Source: Arcicella rosea
Lineage (GTDB): Bacteria; Bacteroidota; Bacteroidia; Cytophagales; Spirosomataceae
Reading direction: 5' to 3'
Length of the DNA: 64,000 bases
Assembly: GCF_040543805.1 (NCBI RefSeq)
Contig: NZ_JBEUMS010000015.1
Coordinates: 62,001-126,000, forward strand
Each line of letters opens with the position of its first letter. Positions within the stretch are counted from its first letter, which is position 1. Below are positions 1 to 8,993 of this stretch, piece by piece. The notes under the pieces were generated by a model that was not told the origin of the DNA, ran no database searches, and was given only the letters and a program-made list of their open reading frames with translations. The position numbers were made by a program, and so were the translations under genes.

Positions 1-1752
1 AGTGTTTCCTTAGACGATATGTCTTTTTGGAAAACATCTGACAAGACAAACTGGCAAATCGCTAGTGACGTAACTGCAGACATCACTAAACCTGAAACAA
101 TGACTTTGGCAACAGGAAAAGGTGTCCTTGCCAATTTACCAAATCCTCAAAATCGTGCTAATTTACAGTCAGTTGCAGAATTTGCAGACGTAGATGTATC
201 TTTCGATTTTATGATGGCGGTGCATTCTAACTCAGGTTTTTACTTGATGGGAAGATACGAAGTTCAGCTATTAGATAGCTGGGGCGTAAAAAATCCTGCA
301 ACGGGCGACTGTGGCGGTATTTACAAACGTCGTCGTTATGAAAATGGTAAAGAAATTCTTTTTGAAGGACATGCTCCAAGATTAAATGCTTGCCTTGCTC
401 CTGGTCTTTGGCAACACATGGATATTTCATTCCAAGCACCACGTTTCGATGCTTCTGGCAAAAAAATCGCTAATGCTAAAGTACTTTCTATTAAATTGAA
501 TGGATATACCATTCAAGAAAATGTTGAATTGACGGGTCCAACGGGCGGTCCAATTTCTGAAACAGAAGCACCAACTGGTCCATTCATGATTCAGGGTGAC
601 CACGGCGCAGTGGCTTTCCGCAATTTTAAGCTTTCAAATTTAGGTGGAAAACCTGCTGAACTATCAGACATTTCTTACAAAGTGTTTTATGGTAATTTCA
701 GAGAACCTAAAGATTTCTTGAGCAAAAAACCTGACGCTACAGGTAAATTAGATAAACTTACTTGGGAAGTTGGTACTAAAACTAACGATTTCGCTCAAAT
801 CTTCAATGCTACTTTAAAAGTACCTGAAGCAGGCAAACATACTTTTACTTTCCAAGCGGGTGGTAAATATTATGTGAACGTAAATGGTAAAGAATTACTT
901 GCAGACGAATGGACAACTTCACGTGACAAACGTACTGCATCAATGGATTTACCAGCAGGCAATATTCCTGTTGAAATCACGATTTATAAAACTGATGGTT
1001 GGGTTTCTCCAATTCTTGGTATGGAAGTTCAAGGACCTAATTTCAGAGCCGTTCCTTTCCATTCTTTAGGTTCAGTATTAGCGGGTACTCCTTCAGACCC
1101 AATTTTATTGGATGCACCAGAATCTACTTTACTTCGTTCGTTCTCGGATATTTACAAAGATGGTAAAAAGCAAAAACGCATCGTTCATGCCATCAATGTG
1201 GGTAATCCTGCCAAATTACATTATACTTATGATTTAGATAATGGTTCAATCGCTCAGATTTGGAAAGGAGAATTCTTGAATACTTCACCTATGTGGGATG
1301 ACCGTGGCGATGGTTCTTCTCGTCCAAGAGGTCCAATTTTGAATCTTGGTGATGTTCCTTTGATTGTTTCAGGAGAAACTAAAACTTCATTGACCGATGC
1401 AGTAGCAAGCAATGCTAACTTTCGTACTTTAGGTTACGATGTTGATGCTGATAATTTACCAACTTTCCGTTATCAGATTTATGGTACAGAAGTAGAAGAC
1501 CAAGTGAGAGTTATCGACGGAAAATACCTTTCTCGTACTTTAACGCTTAAAAATCCAGAAGCAAATACAGCTTTACTTTGTCGTTTGGCAGTTGGAAAAA
1601 GCATTACAAAGTTGACTGACGATTTGTATGAAGTAGATGGGAAAAGCTATTTCATCAAAGTTTCAAGTGCTGCTACAATTGAAAAATCTGGAGACAACAC
1701 CATCTTACTTGTTCCAGTAAAAGACAAAGTACAATATTCTGTAATGTGGTAA
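1..1752 (+). CDS. DUF1080 (3-keto-glycoside hydrolase-like) protein with PA14-like domain, 5' end outside window
   Basis: The frame is open to base 1, so the N-terminus and any signal peptide lie outside. Counting from the first in-window ATG (19), about residues 1-205 form a concanavalin-like DUF1080 domain: FYLMGRYEVQLLDSWG and GPFMIQGDHGAVAFRNFKL are typical of that family. Residues about 220-340 look like a PA14-type beta domain (AGKHTFTFQAGGKYYVNVNG), followed by a beta-rich C-terminal part I cannot name. DUF1080 members from Bacteroidetes include enzymes acting on 3-keto-disaccharides, normally exported. The next gene begins 41 bases after the stop and encodes an exported cytochrome c protein, which fits an oxidative sugar module. 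Family assignment is firm; substrate is not visible. Confidence 0.82.
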   Translation, partial: SVSLDDMSFWKTSDKTNWQIASDVTADITKPETMTLATGKGVLANLPNPQNRANLQSVAEFADVDVSFDFMMAVHSNSGFYLMGRYEVQLLDSWGVKNPATGDCGGIYKRRRYENGKEILFEGHAPRLNACLAPGLWQHMDISFQAPRFDASGKKIANAKVLSIKLNGYTIQENVELTGPTGGPISETEAPTGPFMIQGDHGAVAFRNFKLSNLGGKPAELSDISYKVFYGNFREPKDFLSKKPDATGKLDKLTWEVGTKTNDFAQIFNATLKVPEAGKHTFTFQAGGKYYVNVNGKELLADEWTTSRDKRTASMDLPAGNIPVEITIYKTDGWVSPILGMEVQGPNFRAVPFHSLGSVLAGTPSDPILLDAPESTLLRSFSDIYKDGKKQKRIVHAINVGNPAKLHYTYDLDNGSIAQIWKGEFLNTSPMWDDRGDGSSRPRGPILNLGDVPLIVSGETKTSLTDAVASNANFRTLGYDVDADNLPTFRYQIYGTEVEDQVRVIDGKYLSRTLTLKNPEANTALLCRLAVGKSITKLTDDLYEVDGKSYFIKVSSAATIEKSGDNTILLVPVKDKVQYSVMW

Positions 1753-1793
1753 AAATCCCTCAAAACAATGAGGTTTTAAATCTGAAAAATCAA

Positions 1794-3776
1794 ATGAATA
1801 TCAAAAATATAAGCCAGTCATTTAGCCATTCAATTACCAAAATCGGTTTGGCATTGGCAATGACTACTGGAGCTTTCGCACAGGATGCTCCTACTGAAAA
1901 TGATTATTATAAAATTGCCAAACTTCCAATTCCAGAAGGAATCGTTTTAGAAGTTGGTGGTTTAGTTACATTACCAAATGGTGATTTGGCAGCTTCTACT
2001 CGTCGTGGAGATGTTTATATCATCGAAAACCCAAATTCTAGCGCACCAGTATTTCGCAAATTTGCGAGCGGTCTGCACGAAATTTTAGGACTTGCTTACA
2101 AAAACGGTAATCTGTATTGTGCGCAAAGAGGTGAATTAACCAAATTGGTTGATAAAAATGGCGACGGCAAAGCTGACCGCTATGAAACAGTTTATTCTTG
2201 GCCAATTTCTGGACATTACCATGAGTACTCTTTTGGTCCTAAAATTGGTCCAGATGGTTCATTTTATGTAACAGGAAACGTAGGTTTTGGAAATTCTGAC
2301 TGGTGGGCTGGAAAATCATTTGTGCCGTGGAGAGGTTGGACAATGAAAATTACCGAAGATGGTAAAATGACTCCATTCGCTGCGGGGATGCGTTCTCCTT
2401 GCGGAATCGGTATGATTGACGGAGAATTCTTCTACGGAGATAACCAAGGTGACTGGATGGGTTCTGGTTTTATTTCACAAGTAGAAAAAGGTGATTTCTT
2501 GGGTCATCCAGCTTCATTGGCTTGGGCTGACCGTCCAGATTCTCCTGTGAAAATGCGTGCGGACATGATTTATTCAAAGGTTGATCCAAGAGATAATCCA
2601 AGAGTAAAACCTGAATACGTAAAAAATGAGCCGATGACTACAATTTACGAAATGGGCAAAAATACGTATCCAAACATGGGAATTAAATCACCAGCAGTAT
2701 GGTTGCCTCATGGAGTATTGGGCGTTTCTACTTCAGAAATCATTCAAGATGAAACACAAGGTGGCTTTGGTCCTTTCGCAGGTCAAATTTTCGTTGGAGA
2801 CGAAGGGATGTCTAAAATTGCCAGAGTATTCTTAGAAAAAGTAAATGGTAAATTCCAAGGTGCTTCTTTTGATTTTAGAAGTGGCTTCCGTTCAGGCGTA
2901 TTAAGAATGGCTTGGGGAACAGACAAAGCAATGTTTGTAGGTGGAACAAACCGTGGTTGGGGTTCTACAGGGAAAGAAGCTTTCGGTTTAGAAAGACTAG
3001 TATTTTCTGGAAAAATGCCTTTCGAAATGAAAGCCGTTAGAGCAATGCCCGACGGTTTTGAAATTGAATTTACCTTGCCAGTTGATAAAAAGACGGCTGA
3101 AGATGTAAACAATTATGATGTTTCTAGCTATACATACAAGTATCATCCAGTATATGGTAGCCCAATTGTAGATAGAAAAGATAATGCTGTAAGAGGTGCA
3201 AAAGCAAGCGAAGACGGTTTAAAAGTTCGTATCGTTGTTGATAATTTGCGTGAAGGTTATATTCATGACATTAAACCAGAAGGCGTACTTTCGGCAAATT
3301 CTCGTTTGAATGTATTGCACGGTTCGGCATATTATACTTTAAACAGTATTCCACAAGGAGCGAAAGCAAATATCACTTTAGTAACGCCAAAAACTCGTGC
3401 TCAACGTGAACGCATTGATGCTGGTGCAAAAGTAAATACACCAGATAATCAAATGAAAGAAGCGATGCCAACAGCTGCTGGTGAAAAAGCAAAAGCTAAA
3501 ATGACATCAAGTGTAATTTCAGATGCTGAGGCGATGAAATTATTAAGCAAAAGTACTTGTTTGGCTTGCCACAAAGTAAACGAACGTGCAGTTGGTCCTT
3601 CGTATCAAGAAATTGCTAAACGTAAATATACAGTGGCTCAAATTGAAGCCTTGATTTATGAACCAAAGCCTTCTAACTGGCCAGAATTCGCTACTCCAAT
3701 GCCACCGATGGCACATTTACCAAAAGGTGATGTGAAGAAAATCGCTACTTGGATTAGCTCTTTGAGTAAGAAATAA
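1794..3776 (+). CDS. Exported propeller protein with C-terminal cytochrome c domain
   Basis: A 660-residue protein with an N-terminal signal peptide ending near TTGAFAQ. The frame also has a GTG at 1746 that overlaps the previous gene, but ATG 1794 places the signal peptide correctly. Residues about 35-420 resemble the sugar-dehydrogenase/PQQ-type beta-propeller used by membrane-bound dehydrogenases. Near residue 589 there is a class I cytochrome c motif, CLACH, with a plausible distal methionine in TPMPPMAHLP. It probably oxidises, or accepts electrons during oxidation of, a carbohydrate in the periplasm, together with the upstream DUF1080 protein. A strong terminator follows. Heme binding is clear from the motif; the dehydrogenase substrate is unknown. 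Confidence 0.8.
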   Translation: MNIKNISQSFSHSITKIGLALAMTTGAFAQDAPTENDYYKIAKLPIPEGIVLEVGGLVTLPNGDLAASTRRGDVYIIENPNSSAPVFRKFASGLHEILGLAYKNGNLYCAQRGELTKLVDKNGDGKADRYETVYSWPISGHYHEYSFGPKIGPDGSFYVTGNVGFGNSDWWAGKSFVPWRGWTMKITEDGKMTPFAAGMRSPCGIGMIDGEFFYGDNQGDWMGSGFISQVEKGDFLGHPASLAWADRPDSPVKMRADMIYSKVDPRDNPRVKPEYVKNEPMTTIYEMGKNTYPNMGIKSPAVWLPHGVLGVSTSEIIQDETQGGFGPFAGQIFVGDEGMSKIARVFLEKVNGKFQGASFDFRSGFRSGVLRMAWGTDKAMFVGGTNRGWGSTGKEAFGLERLVFSGKMPFEMKAVRAMPDGFEIEFTLPVDKKTAEDVNNYDVSSYTYKYHPVYGSPIVDRKDNAVRGAKASEDGLKVRIVVDNLREGYIHDIKPEGVLSANSRLNVLHGSAYYTLNSIPQGAKANITLVTPKTRAQRERIDAGAKVNTPDNQMKEAMPTAAGEKAKAKMTSSVISDAEAMKLLSKSTCLACHKVNERAVGPSYQEIAKRKYTVAQIEALIYEPKPSNWPEFATPMPPMAHLPKGDVKKIATWISSLSKK

Positions 3777-3792
3777 GCTTTAGATTAAATGT

Positions 3793-3829
3793 AAAAAGGC
3801 GATTCTGTTAAACGGAATCGCCTTTTTTT
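3793..3829 (+). terminator. Rho-independent terminator after the cytochrome gene
   Basis: Inverted repeat AAAAAGGCGATTC / GGAATCGCCTTTTT with an 8-base loop, followed by seven T. It lies 16 bases after the cytochrome stop. The A tract on the other side could also stop the convergent gene that ends at 3844. Confidence 0.9.
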
Positions 3830-3843
3830 ATCATGATTTTTTA

Positions 3844-4200
3844 TCAATCTTCTGGTTTACTAGGAAAAAGATATTTAGTAACTGCTAAGAAAAATGCTGT
3901 AACATTGATGGTAGTTGAACCAATTAATCCTAAAATGATGGAATCAGATAGCAGTAAAAGTTTCAAGCCTACAAAAACAATAATAGCAACAATTGAGATT
4001 AGCCAACCTACTACCATAAAAAATATCCACTTAGCAAACTTCTTTCTCTCAGAAATATCCTGTTGTTTTCCTTGAATTTGTGTGGCTTTAGCTAAATCAT
4101 CTAAATTAGATAAAGTGTATTGATCAGGTTTAGTTTCAACTCGTCCAAAAGCTAATTTCGCTTTTTCTTCAAGCTGTTGCAAAGGTGTCATGTGCGTCAA
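3844..4200 (-). CDS. Small two-helix membrane protein, candidate PanT toxin
   Basis: A 118-residue protein with a polar N-terminal half and two hydrophobic segments at about residues 56-80 (WIFFMVVGWLISIVAIIVF) and 86-112. Its start (ATG 4200, alternative ATG 4191) lies inside the end of the upstream Panacea-domain gene, an overlap of 32 or 23 bases, so the two are almost certainly translated from one mRNA. Panacea (PanA) antitoxins are known to be paired with many unrelated toxins, some of them small membrane-active proteins. The toxin role is inferred from position and topology only; I do not recognise the sequence. An accessory or immunity role without toxicity is possible. Confidence 0.6.
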   Translation of the reverse strand: MTHMTPLQQLEEKAKLAFGRVETKPDQYTLSNLDDLAKATQIQGKQQDISERKKFAKWIFFMVVGWLISIVAIIVFVGLKLLLLSDSIILGLIGSTTINVTAFFLAVTKYLFPSKPED

Positions 4201-4690
4201 CTTTTATATCAAAGGTTTCTTTAAAATAATCTGCAATTAGGTCATTCTCAATTTTGGCATTACTGAAATTTTCAATGCCTTCGTTTTTAAATACTTTAAA
4301 CCAAGGTGAATTTTCAATATGTGTCCAATTTGATAATTGTACCGCATCTACATCTTTAGTAATATTCCATGTTAAATCAATCGCTTGTTCGGCTGAATCA
4401 CAAAGTACATCTAATTTTAAAACAATTGCTTGATTAGATAAAGCGCCAATTAAAGTTGGTTCTACAATCGGTTGGTTACCCCAGTTTTTATAATAATTAT
4501 AAACTTGAGGAATAACTGGCCCGTATTTCCAAGCTTCAATATTTTCATTGATTAATGGCTTTCCCGAATACACTAAATGCAAACCATGCGCTATATAAAG
4601 CATTTTCTGTAACTTCATTTGCGTTACAGGTTTGCCATTATCAATAGCCCTATTCACAAATTTGCTTGCTATCACTAATGCTGAATACAT
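4169..4690 (-). CDS. Panacea domain (DUF4065, GepA/SocA-like) protein, candidate antitoxin
   Basis: A 173-residue protein. Residues about 1-110 match the Panacea/DUF4065 fold: a helix start (ALVIASKFVNRAID), the conserved MKLQKMLYIAHGLHL, then INENIEAWKYGPVIPQVY. The family includes SocA, a proteolysis adaptor and antitoxin, and PanA, the shared antitoxin half of PanAT toxin-antitoxin pairs. The gene comes first in a two-gene overlapping unit, with a small membrane protein after it, the usual antitoxin-first order. No recognisable promoter box was found in the 79-base AT-rich upstream gap. Domain identity is secure; the antitoxin role is inference. Confidence 0.82.
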   Translation of the reverse strand: MYSALVIASKFVNRAIDNGKPVTQMKLQKMLYIAHGLHLVYSGKPLINENIEAWKYGPVIPQVYNYYKNWGNQPIVEPTLIGALSNQAIVLKLDVLCDSAEQAIDLTWNITKDVDAVQLSNWTHIENSPWFKVFKNEGIENFSNAKIENDLIADYFKETFDIKVDAHDTFATA

Positions 4691-4769
4691 AGTTTTACGA
4701 TTTTTATAACATTTAACGTAAATTTAGTTTTTTTAGTTTTATCCACAAGATACTGAGGGAAATAGTCAC

Positions 4770-5300
4770 TTATATAAAACAAAAAATCTTCACCGCATTT
4801 CCCTTATCAACAATTCTTTGAAGAACAAAACCACAGTTTTCCACAAAAGCTATCAATTCATTTTCTAAGTAAAGTGGTTTTAAACATCCTTCATGAATTT
4901 CGCCTTCGTATTGAGCTAATTGTTCTTCGATAAAAAGCATCCCTCCTTTTTTCAGTATTGATTTACAATCATCCAAGATTTCACTAGGAAACAAAAACTC
5001 ATGAAAACTATTAATAATCAATACTTTATCAAAAGTACTTTCAGGTAGATTGGTTTGTGTTTCAGAACCAATAACAGGAATAAATTTCCCTTGAATTGAT
5101 TTGTTTAAGAATTTTTCATAAAATAAAATACCTTCCTTAATTTCTTCATCATTACACAATTCTTCATCAATATCTTGAAGATAAAAAGTCAATCCATCCA
5201 CTTGTGAAGCAAAGTAAATTTCCCAAACTCCTCCAGATGCACCGATGGAGGCAATGGTTTCATTACTCTTAAAATCGTATGTTTTGAATGATTTTTCCAT
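4770..5300 (-). CDS. SAM-dependent methyltransferase (class I, small)
   Basis: A 176-residue protein with Rossmann-type methyltransferase features: motif I in a loose form (IASIGASGGVWEI), an acidic end of strand 2 (FYLQDIDEE), motif IV-like FDKVLIINSFHEF, and the usual post-motif helix and strand LKKGGMLFIEEQL. The short length and degenerate glycine loop put it among small generic methyltransferases; no substrate is suggested. Its ATG directly abuts the T tract of the terminator of the preceding gene, so it needs its own promoter downstream of, or overlapping, that hairpin, or it is made only by read-through. Confidence 0.62.
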   Translation of the reverse strand: MEKSFKTYDFKSNETIASIGASGGVWEIYFASQVDGLTFYLQDIDEELCNDEEIKEGILFYEKFLNKSIQGKFIPVIGSETQTNLPESTFDKVLIINSFHEFLFPSEILDDCKSILKKGGMLFIEEQLAQYEGEIHEGCLKPLYLENELIAFVENCGFVLQRIVDKGNAVKIFCFI

Positions 5301-5325
5301 AAAAAAACCCTTTCAAAAGAAAGGG
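5301..5325 (-). terminator. Terminator of the coiled-coil gene
   Basis: On the minus strand CCCTTTC, a TTTT loop and GAAAGGG are followed by seven T that run straight into the ATG of the methyltransferase at 5300. Confidence 0.8.
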
Positions 5326-5354
5326 CTATGTTGTTTTATTAAGTTTTTATCTGA

Positions 5355-6308
5355 TTATTTAACATCGAAACTACCCGAACCAATTTTATATCCTTCGCAA
5401 AATATTTCTACTGTATAATGACCAATTCTATATTTTGTCGCTCCGCCTCTTGCATAAATCATTTCAACAGCTTGACCATTATTTTGATACAGAATATCTT
5501 TTTTAACAGTATAAGTAGTTTCTTTTCCTGCTAATTCAAAATTTCCAGAGCCTGCATTTGTATCGAACATTACTGCACCGTCTGGGTCTAATACTCTTAC
5601 AAAAACCGATTTTACATTTTGTTTAGCAATCAAATTTGGCTGTAATTGAAAAGCAATTTTAATCTTCTCAATTTTTGATACTCTATAAACGCCATTACTT
5701 CGTTCTTTATTTCTCCTTGAAATAGCATTTACTTTCACTAATTGTGCTTGTAAAGAAGATGCTAAATTTACTGTTGCTGTGAGTGCTTGGTTTCTTTTTG
5801 CATAAACTTCAAGAGAATCACTCAATCCTTGTTTTACCATTTTAAGCAGAATGTTCTCACTGCTTAACGACACATTTTCAGAGACAAGACTTTTGTTCTT
5901 TTCAAGTAATTTTGTGTTCTCTTTCTTGAATTTGGCAATTTCTGTATCTTTTTTAACTAAAATACTTACATATTCTTTGATTCTCTCCTCATACTGAGCC
6001 ACTGAAAATGTATTAGCCCTTCTCAAAAGCATTCTATCGTTTTCCAATTGCTTTTTTGTAGCTTCCAAATCCTCAACTTTTCCTCCTAATGACTTTATTT
6101 GAGCAATTTTAGCATCTAATTGAATCCCAATTGAGTCTAAACGAATACTTGTTGAAGATAAAGCTTGAACTTTTTGACGAATAACATCTTCTTGAGATTT
6201 CTTAAAACTATTAGCATCAAATAACAAATAGGCAAGAATTGCAACTATAATAGCTAAAAAACCAGTTAATACCTTCCAAAAACCACTGCTTTGCGATGTC
6301 TCTTCCAT
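5355..6308 (-). CDS. Membrane-anchored coiled-coil protein, conserved hypothetical
   Basis: A 317-residue protein from ATG 6308; a TTG 21 bases upstream is in frame but less likely. One membrane segment (about residues 10-35, FLAIIVAILAYLLF) is followed by a long predicted coiled coil (about 40-180), rich in Lys, Glu, Leu and Gln, then a beta-rich C-terminal domain of about 110 residues (from YRVSKIEKIKIAFQLQ). The topology suggests a single-pass anchor with a periplasmic rod ending in a small globular domain. I do not recognise the C-terminal domain. No neighbour points to a function. The gene ends at a clear terminator. Confidence 0.7.
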   Translation of the reverse strand: MEETSQSSGFWKVLTGFLAIIVAILAYLLFDANSFKKSQEDVIRQKVQALSSTSIRLDSIGIQLDAKIAQIKSLGGKVEDLEATKKQLENDRMLLRRANTFSVAQYEERIKEYVSILVKKDTEIAKFKKENTKLLEKNKSLVSENVSLSSENILLKMVKQGLSDSLEVYAKRNQALTATVNLASSLQAQLVKVNAISRRNKERSNGVYRVSKIEKIKIAFQLQPNLIAKQNVKSVFVRVLDPDGAVMFDTNAGSGNFELAGKETTYTVKKDILYQNNGQAVEMIYARGGATKYRIGHYTVEIFCEGYKIGSGSFDVK

Positions 6309-6588
6309 AAATAAGTTAAATTTTGGCAAGCACTAGTCAATGGCTAACCTAATAATTTCATTGAGTTTCCGAATTTAGTAATTCCGACTGGATTAGAGAA
6401 ATTTTTAGCTGTAAAGTTCAATTCGAAAAAGCCCTAAATTTCAACCATTTAAGGATTTTATCATTAAAAATACACTCAAATCTCTCTTATTATTTCGAGT
6501 TTTTTATCCTGATTTACCGAATAAAAAATTAATTTATTTTAATAGATTCTCTCTTTTATGGTGAAGTAAAAGAGAAGAAAAAGCCTTT

Positions 6589-7662
6589 TCAAAACATTCC
6601 CAACTGCTCGTTACTTCCTAACTTCTCTGTATAATAATCATTCACATCCTTGTAGTTGTCTGGAAGATTTTTCCGAGTACTTGATATATTGAAATGAGTG
6701 AATATTTTTTCTAATTCTTCCGCTGCTTTGTGTCCAGCTTTATCGTTATCTAAATAAAAAACTACATTTACTCTTTTAAAGAGTTTTGCCCATTCTCTTT
6801 TAAAAATATTGGCCGTTCCTAAACTTACGGCTGTTTTCCCTTCTTGTGCCAAACGCATACAGTCAAAAGCTCCTTCCGTTACGTAAACGGTTTCGTCTGT
6901 TTTGGTTTTCTTCAAAGCATCAACGTTAAAAAGTGTCAGCGGTTGATTATTCAAAAAGCAATAACGATTTGTACCTTCGCTGGGTTTTCCAATAACACGC
7001 CCTTGTAAATACACAATTCTACCTTCTCGATAATACGGAATAATTAATGAATGTGAATAAAAAATAAGGTTATTACGCTGATTGTATAAGCCAGATTCCT
7101 GTAAATCTAAAGTAGAAAAATGCTGTTTTAAATACCATGTTACTTCGGTATAATCTTTTATGACAAACAGGTTAAACGCTTTAATAGTTTTATCTGTAAA
7201 ACCCCGTTGCTTTAAATAAGCAAGCGCAGATTGTGATAATTCGTTGGATTGTTGTTGCAAACAAAAATTCCGAAAGGCTTCATAAATCTGCGAGTGAATT
7301 TCTTCAGTAGGCTTTTCTTTCTCTTGCACTCGTCTGATGGCGGCAACATCAAATAAATTACTTGTTGGCAGTTTTTTCTTAGCAAATTTTTTAGATTGTT
7401 GAAAACCTGGAATATATTCTACTGCCATTTCTTGAATGGTAGATTTTATATCCATTTTTTTAATTTCTGAATACAGACTGATAGCATTACCAGTTTTAGC
7501 ACAGCCAAAGCAATAAAAGCTATTGGTATGTGGATAAAGTACAAGCGAAGGAGTATCGTCTTCATGAAATGGACAAATCATTCGTTGCCGTTTCACATCC
7601 AATCCCAAATCTTCTGCCACTTGAAGAATAGATACTTGGTTGAGTTCGTCTAAAATATTCAT
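6589..7662 (-). CDS. Short DnaG-like primase: CHC2 zinc finger plus Toprim, no helicase-binding domain
   Basis: A 357-residue protein. Residues 30-54 are a CHC2 zinc finger (C30, H33, C51, C54; CPFHEDDTPSL and FYCFGCAKTGNA). A catalytic core follows, with a Toprim domain from about residue 259 (VYVTEGAFDCMRLAQEG; acidic residues E263, D305 and D307 in YLDNDKAGHKAA). The protein ends about 50 residues after the Toprim motif. Cellular DnaG is normally over 600 residues and carries a C-terminal DnaB-binding domain, absent here. It is therefore probably a second primase-like protein, perhaps from a plasmid or phage, or a repair primase. The ATP synthase terminator lies just upstream, so it is transcribed separately. 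Confidence 0.78.
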   Translation of the reverse strand: MNILDELNQVSILQVAEDLGLDVKRQRMICPFHEDDTPSLVLYPHTNSFYCFGCAKTGNAISLYSEIKKMDIKSTIQEMAVEYIPGFQQSKKFAKKKLPTSNLFDVAAIRRVQEKEKPTEEIHSQIYEAFRNFCLQQQSNELSQSALAYLKQRGFTDKTIKAFNLFVIKDYTEVTWYLKQHFSTLDLQESGLYNQRNNLIFYSHSLIIPYYREGRIVYLQGRVIGKPSEGTNRYCFLNNQPLTLFNVDALKKTKTDETVYVTEGAFDCMRLAQEGKTAVSLGTANIFKREWAKLFKRVNVVFYLDNDKAGHKAAEELEKIFTHFNISSTRKNLPDNYKDVNDYYTEKLGSNEQLGMF

Positions 7663-7720
7663 ATCATAATGATTTAAATTTATCCGATATATCCTTAAAA
7701 CTAACTGAACTTAAACACAA

Positions 7721-7753
7721 AAACCCGTAAGAATGATTGATTCTAACGGGTTT
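7721..7753 (-). terminator. Terminator of the ATP synthase operon
   Basis: Arms AAACCCGTAAGAAT (7721-7734) and ATTCTAACGGGTTT (7740-7753), with one mismatch and a 5-base loop. T-rich tails lie on both sides. It sits 24 bases after the atpH stop. Confidence 0.85.
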
Positions 7754-7776
7754 TATTAGATAATTTTCAATGAAAC

Positions 7777-8313
7777 TTAGTTATTAAATTTCATTTTCAA
7801 TTCATTAAGTCTTGCCTTTACAGAAGTATCAATCTGACGATCGTTAACTTGAAGGATATATCCACCGATTAAATCAGTATCAATTTTCTCAATTACTTCT
7901 ACAGTTTTGCCTGTATTTCCTGCAACAATTTGCTGAAATTCAGCTTTTTGAGAAGCAGTCAAAGGAGTAGCTGTAGTAACATAAGCTTTTTGAATACCTT
8001 TATGCAATTCGTATTGCACTAAATAGTCTTCAGCAATAAGTGGCAATACAGCTTCACGATTTTTTTGAGTAATGATTTCAAAAATAGACATCGTTGAAGC
8101 ATCTACTTTACCTTTGAAGATTTGTCTAAGAATCGTCAATTTATGGTAATGAGAAACGATAGGGTTTTTCAACAGTAAATAAAACTGATGATTTTCGTCG
8201 CAAACTTGGTTGAAGAGTTTCATATCTTCATATACCTGAGCTTCAACGCCTTTTTCTATTGCCAAACCAAGTAAAGATTTGGCATATCTGAACGCAACGG
8301 TTTGCTGGGACAT
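7777..8313 (-). CDS. atpH: ATP synthase F1 subunit delta
   Basis: A 178-residue protein of the OSCP/delta family, which joins the F1 head to the peripheral stalk. It shows the N-terminal helical pattern (VAFRYAKSLLGLAIEKG), the middle motif LLKNPIVSHYHKLTILRQIF, and the C-terminal signature IEKIDTDLIGGYILQVNDRQIDTS cut here to its key part, DLIGGYILQV. It is the last gene of the local atp cluster: a terminator follows, and atpA and atpG, which often come next in Bacteroidetes, are absent. The gap to atpF is 81 bases. Confidence 0.95.
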   Translation of the reverse strand: MSQQTVAFRYAKSLLGLAIEKGVEAQVYEDMKLFNQVCDENHQFYLLLKNPIVSHYHKLTILRQIFKGKVDASTMSIFEIITQKNREAVLPLIAEDYLVQYELHKGIQKAYVTTATPLTASQKAEFQQIVAGNTGKTVEVIEKIDTDLIGGYILQVNDRQIDTSVKARLNELKMKFNN

Positions 8314-8394
8314 TTCGATTTTGGATTTTTGATGTTGAATTTAGATACCGAAGTATCGTCATTCTTTATTCAAATCTTAATATCAATAATGATA

Positions 8395-8889
8395 TTAGTT
8401 TAATTTAGCATCAGCCAATAAGCTCGTTACTAACGCTTCTTGGGCAGCACGGTCAGCTAATTGATTACGTAATACTTTCTCTGCAATTTCTAAAGATAAA
8501 GAAGCAGCTTCTTTTCTTAATGTAGCTACTGCTAATACTTTTTCTTGGTTGAATGCAGCACGAGCTTTTTCAATTTCTTCAGCACCAGCTTTTTGAGCTT
8601 CTGCTTTTGCTTGAGCAATCATTGCTTCGCTAGCTTCTTTTGCTTCTTTTAACACTCTGTCACGTTCAGCACGTGCCTCAGCGATTAATTTCTCGTTACC
8701 AGCTTTCAATTCAGCCATTTCTTGGCGAGTTTTTGCTGCTAAAGAAAGAGCATCTTCAATTGATTGTTCTCTTTCTTGTAAAGATGCCATGATTGGTTTC
8801 CAAGCAAATTTTGATAACAAGAAAAACAAAAGACCAAAAATTACTAATTGCCAAACTATTAGACCAAGACCAGGGGTAATTAAATCCAT
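8395..8889 (-). CDS. atpF: ATP synthase F0 subunit b
   Basis: A 164-residue protein: one N-terminal membrane helix (residues about 5-27, LGLIVWQLVIFGLLFFLLSK) and a long charged amphipathic helix rich in Ala, Glu and Lys up to the end, the peripheral stalk. FAWKPIMASLQERE after the membrane helix is typical of subunit b. It lies after atpE with an unusually long 221-base spacer that contains hairpins, and before atpH. Confidence 0.95.
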   Translation of the reverse strand: MDLITPGLGLIVWQLVIFGLLFFLLSKFAWKPIMASLQEREQSIEDALSLAAKTRQEMAELKAGNEKLIAEARAERDRVLKEAKEASEAMIAQAKAEAQKAGAEEIEKARAAFNQEKVLAVATLRKEAASLSLEIAEKVLRNQLADRAAQEALVTSLLADAKLN

Positions 8890-8993
8890 CGTTGTCTGTG
8901 ATTTTGTATGTGAAAATTTCTATGAATGCTTTCTGAAAATGTAGGCTTAAATACTGTTGTAAGTGATTTAGCTACATTTGAGTTTTTTGAGAT

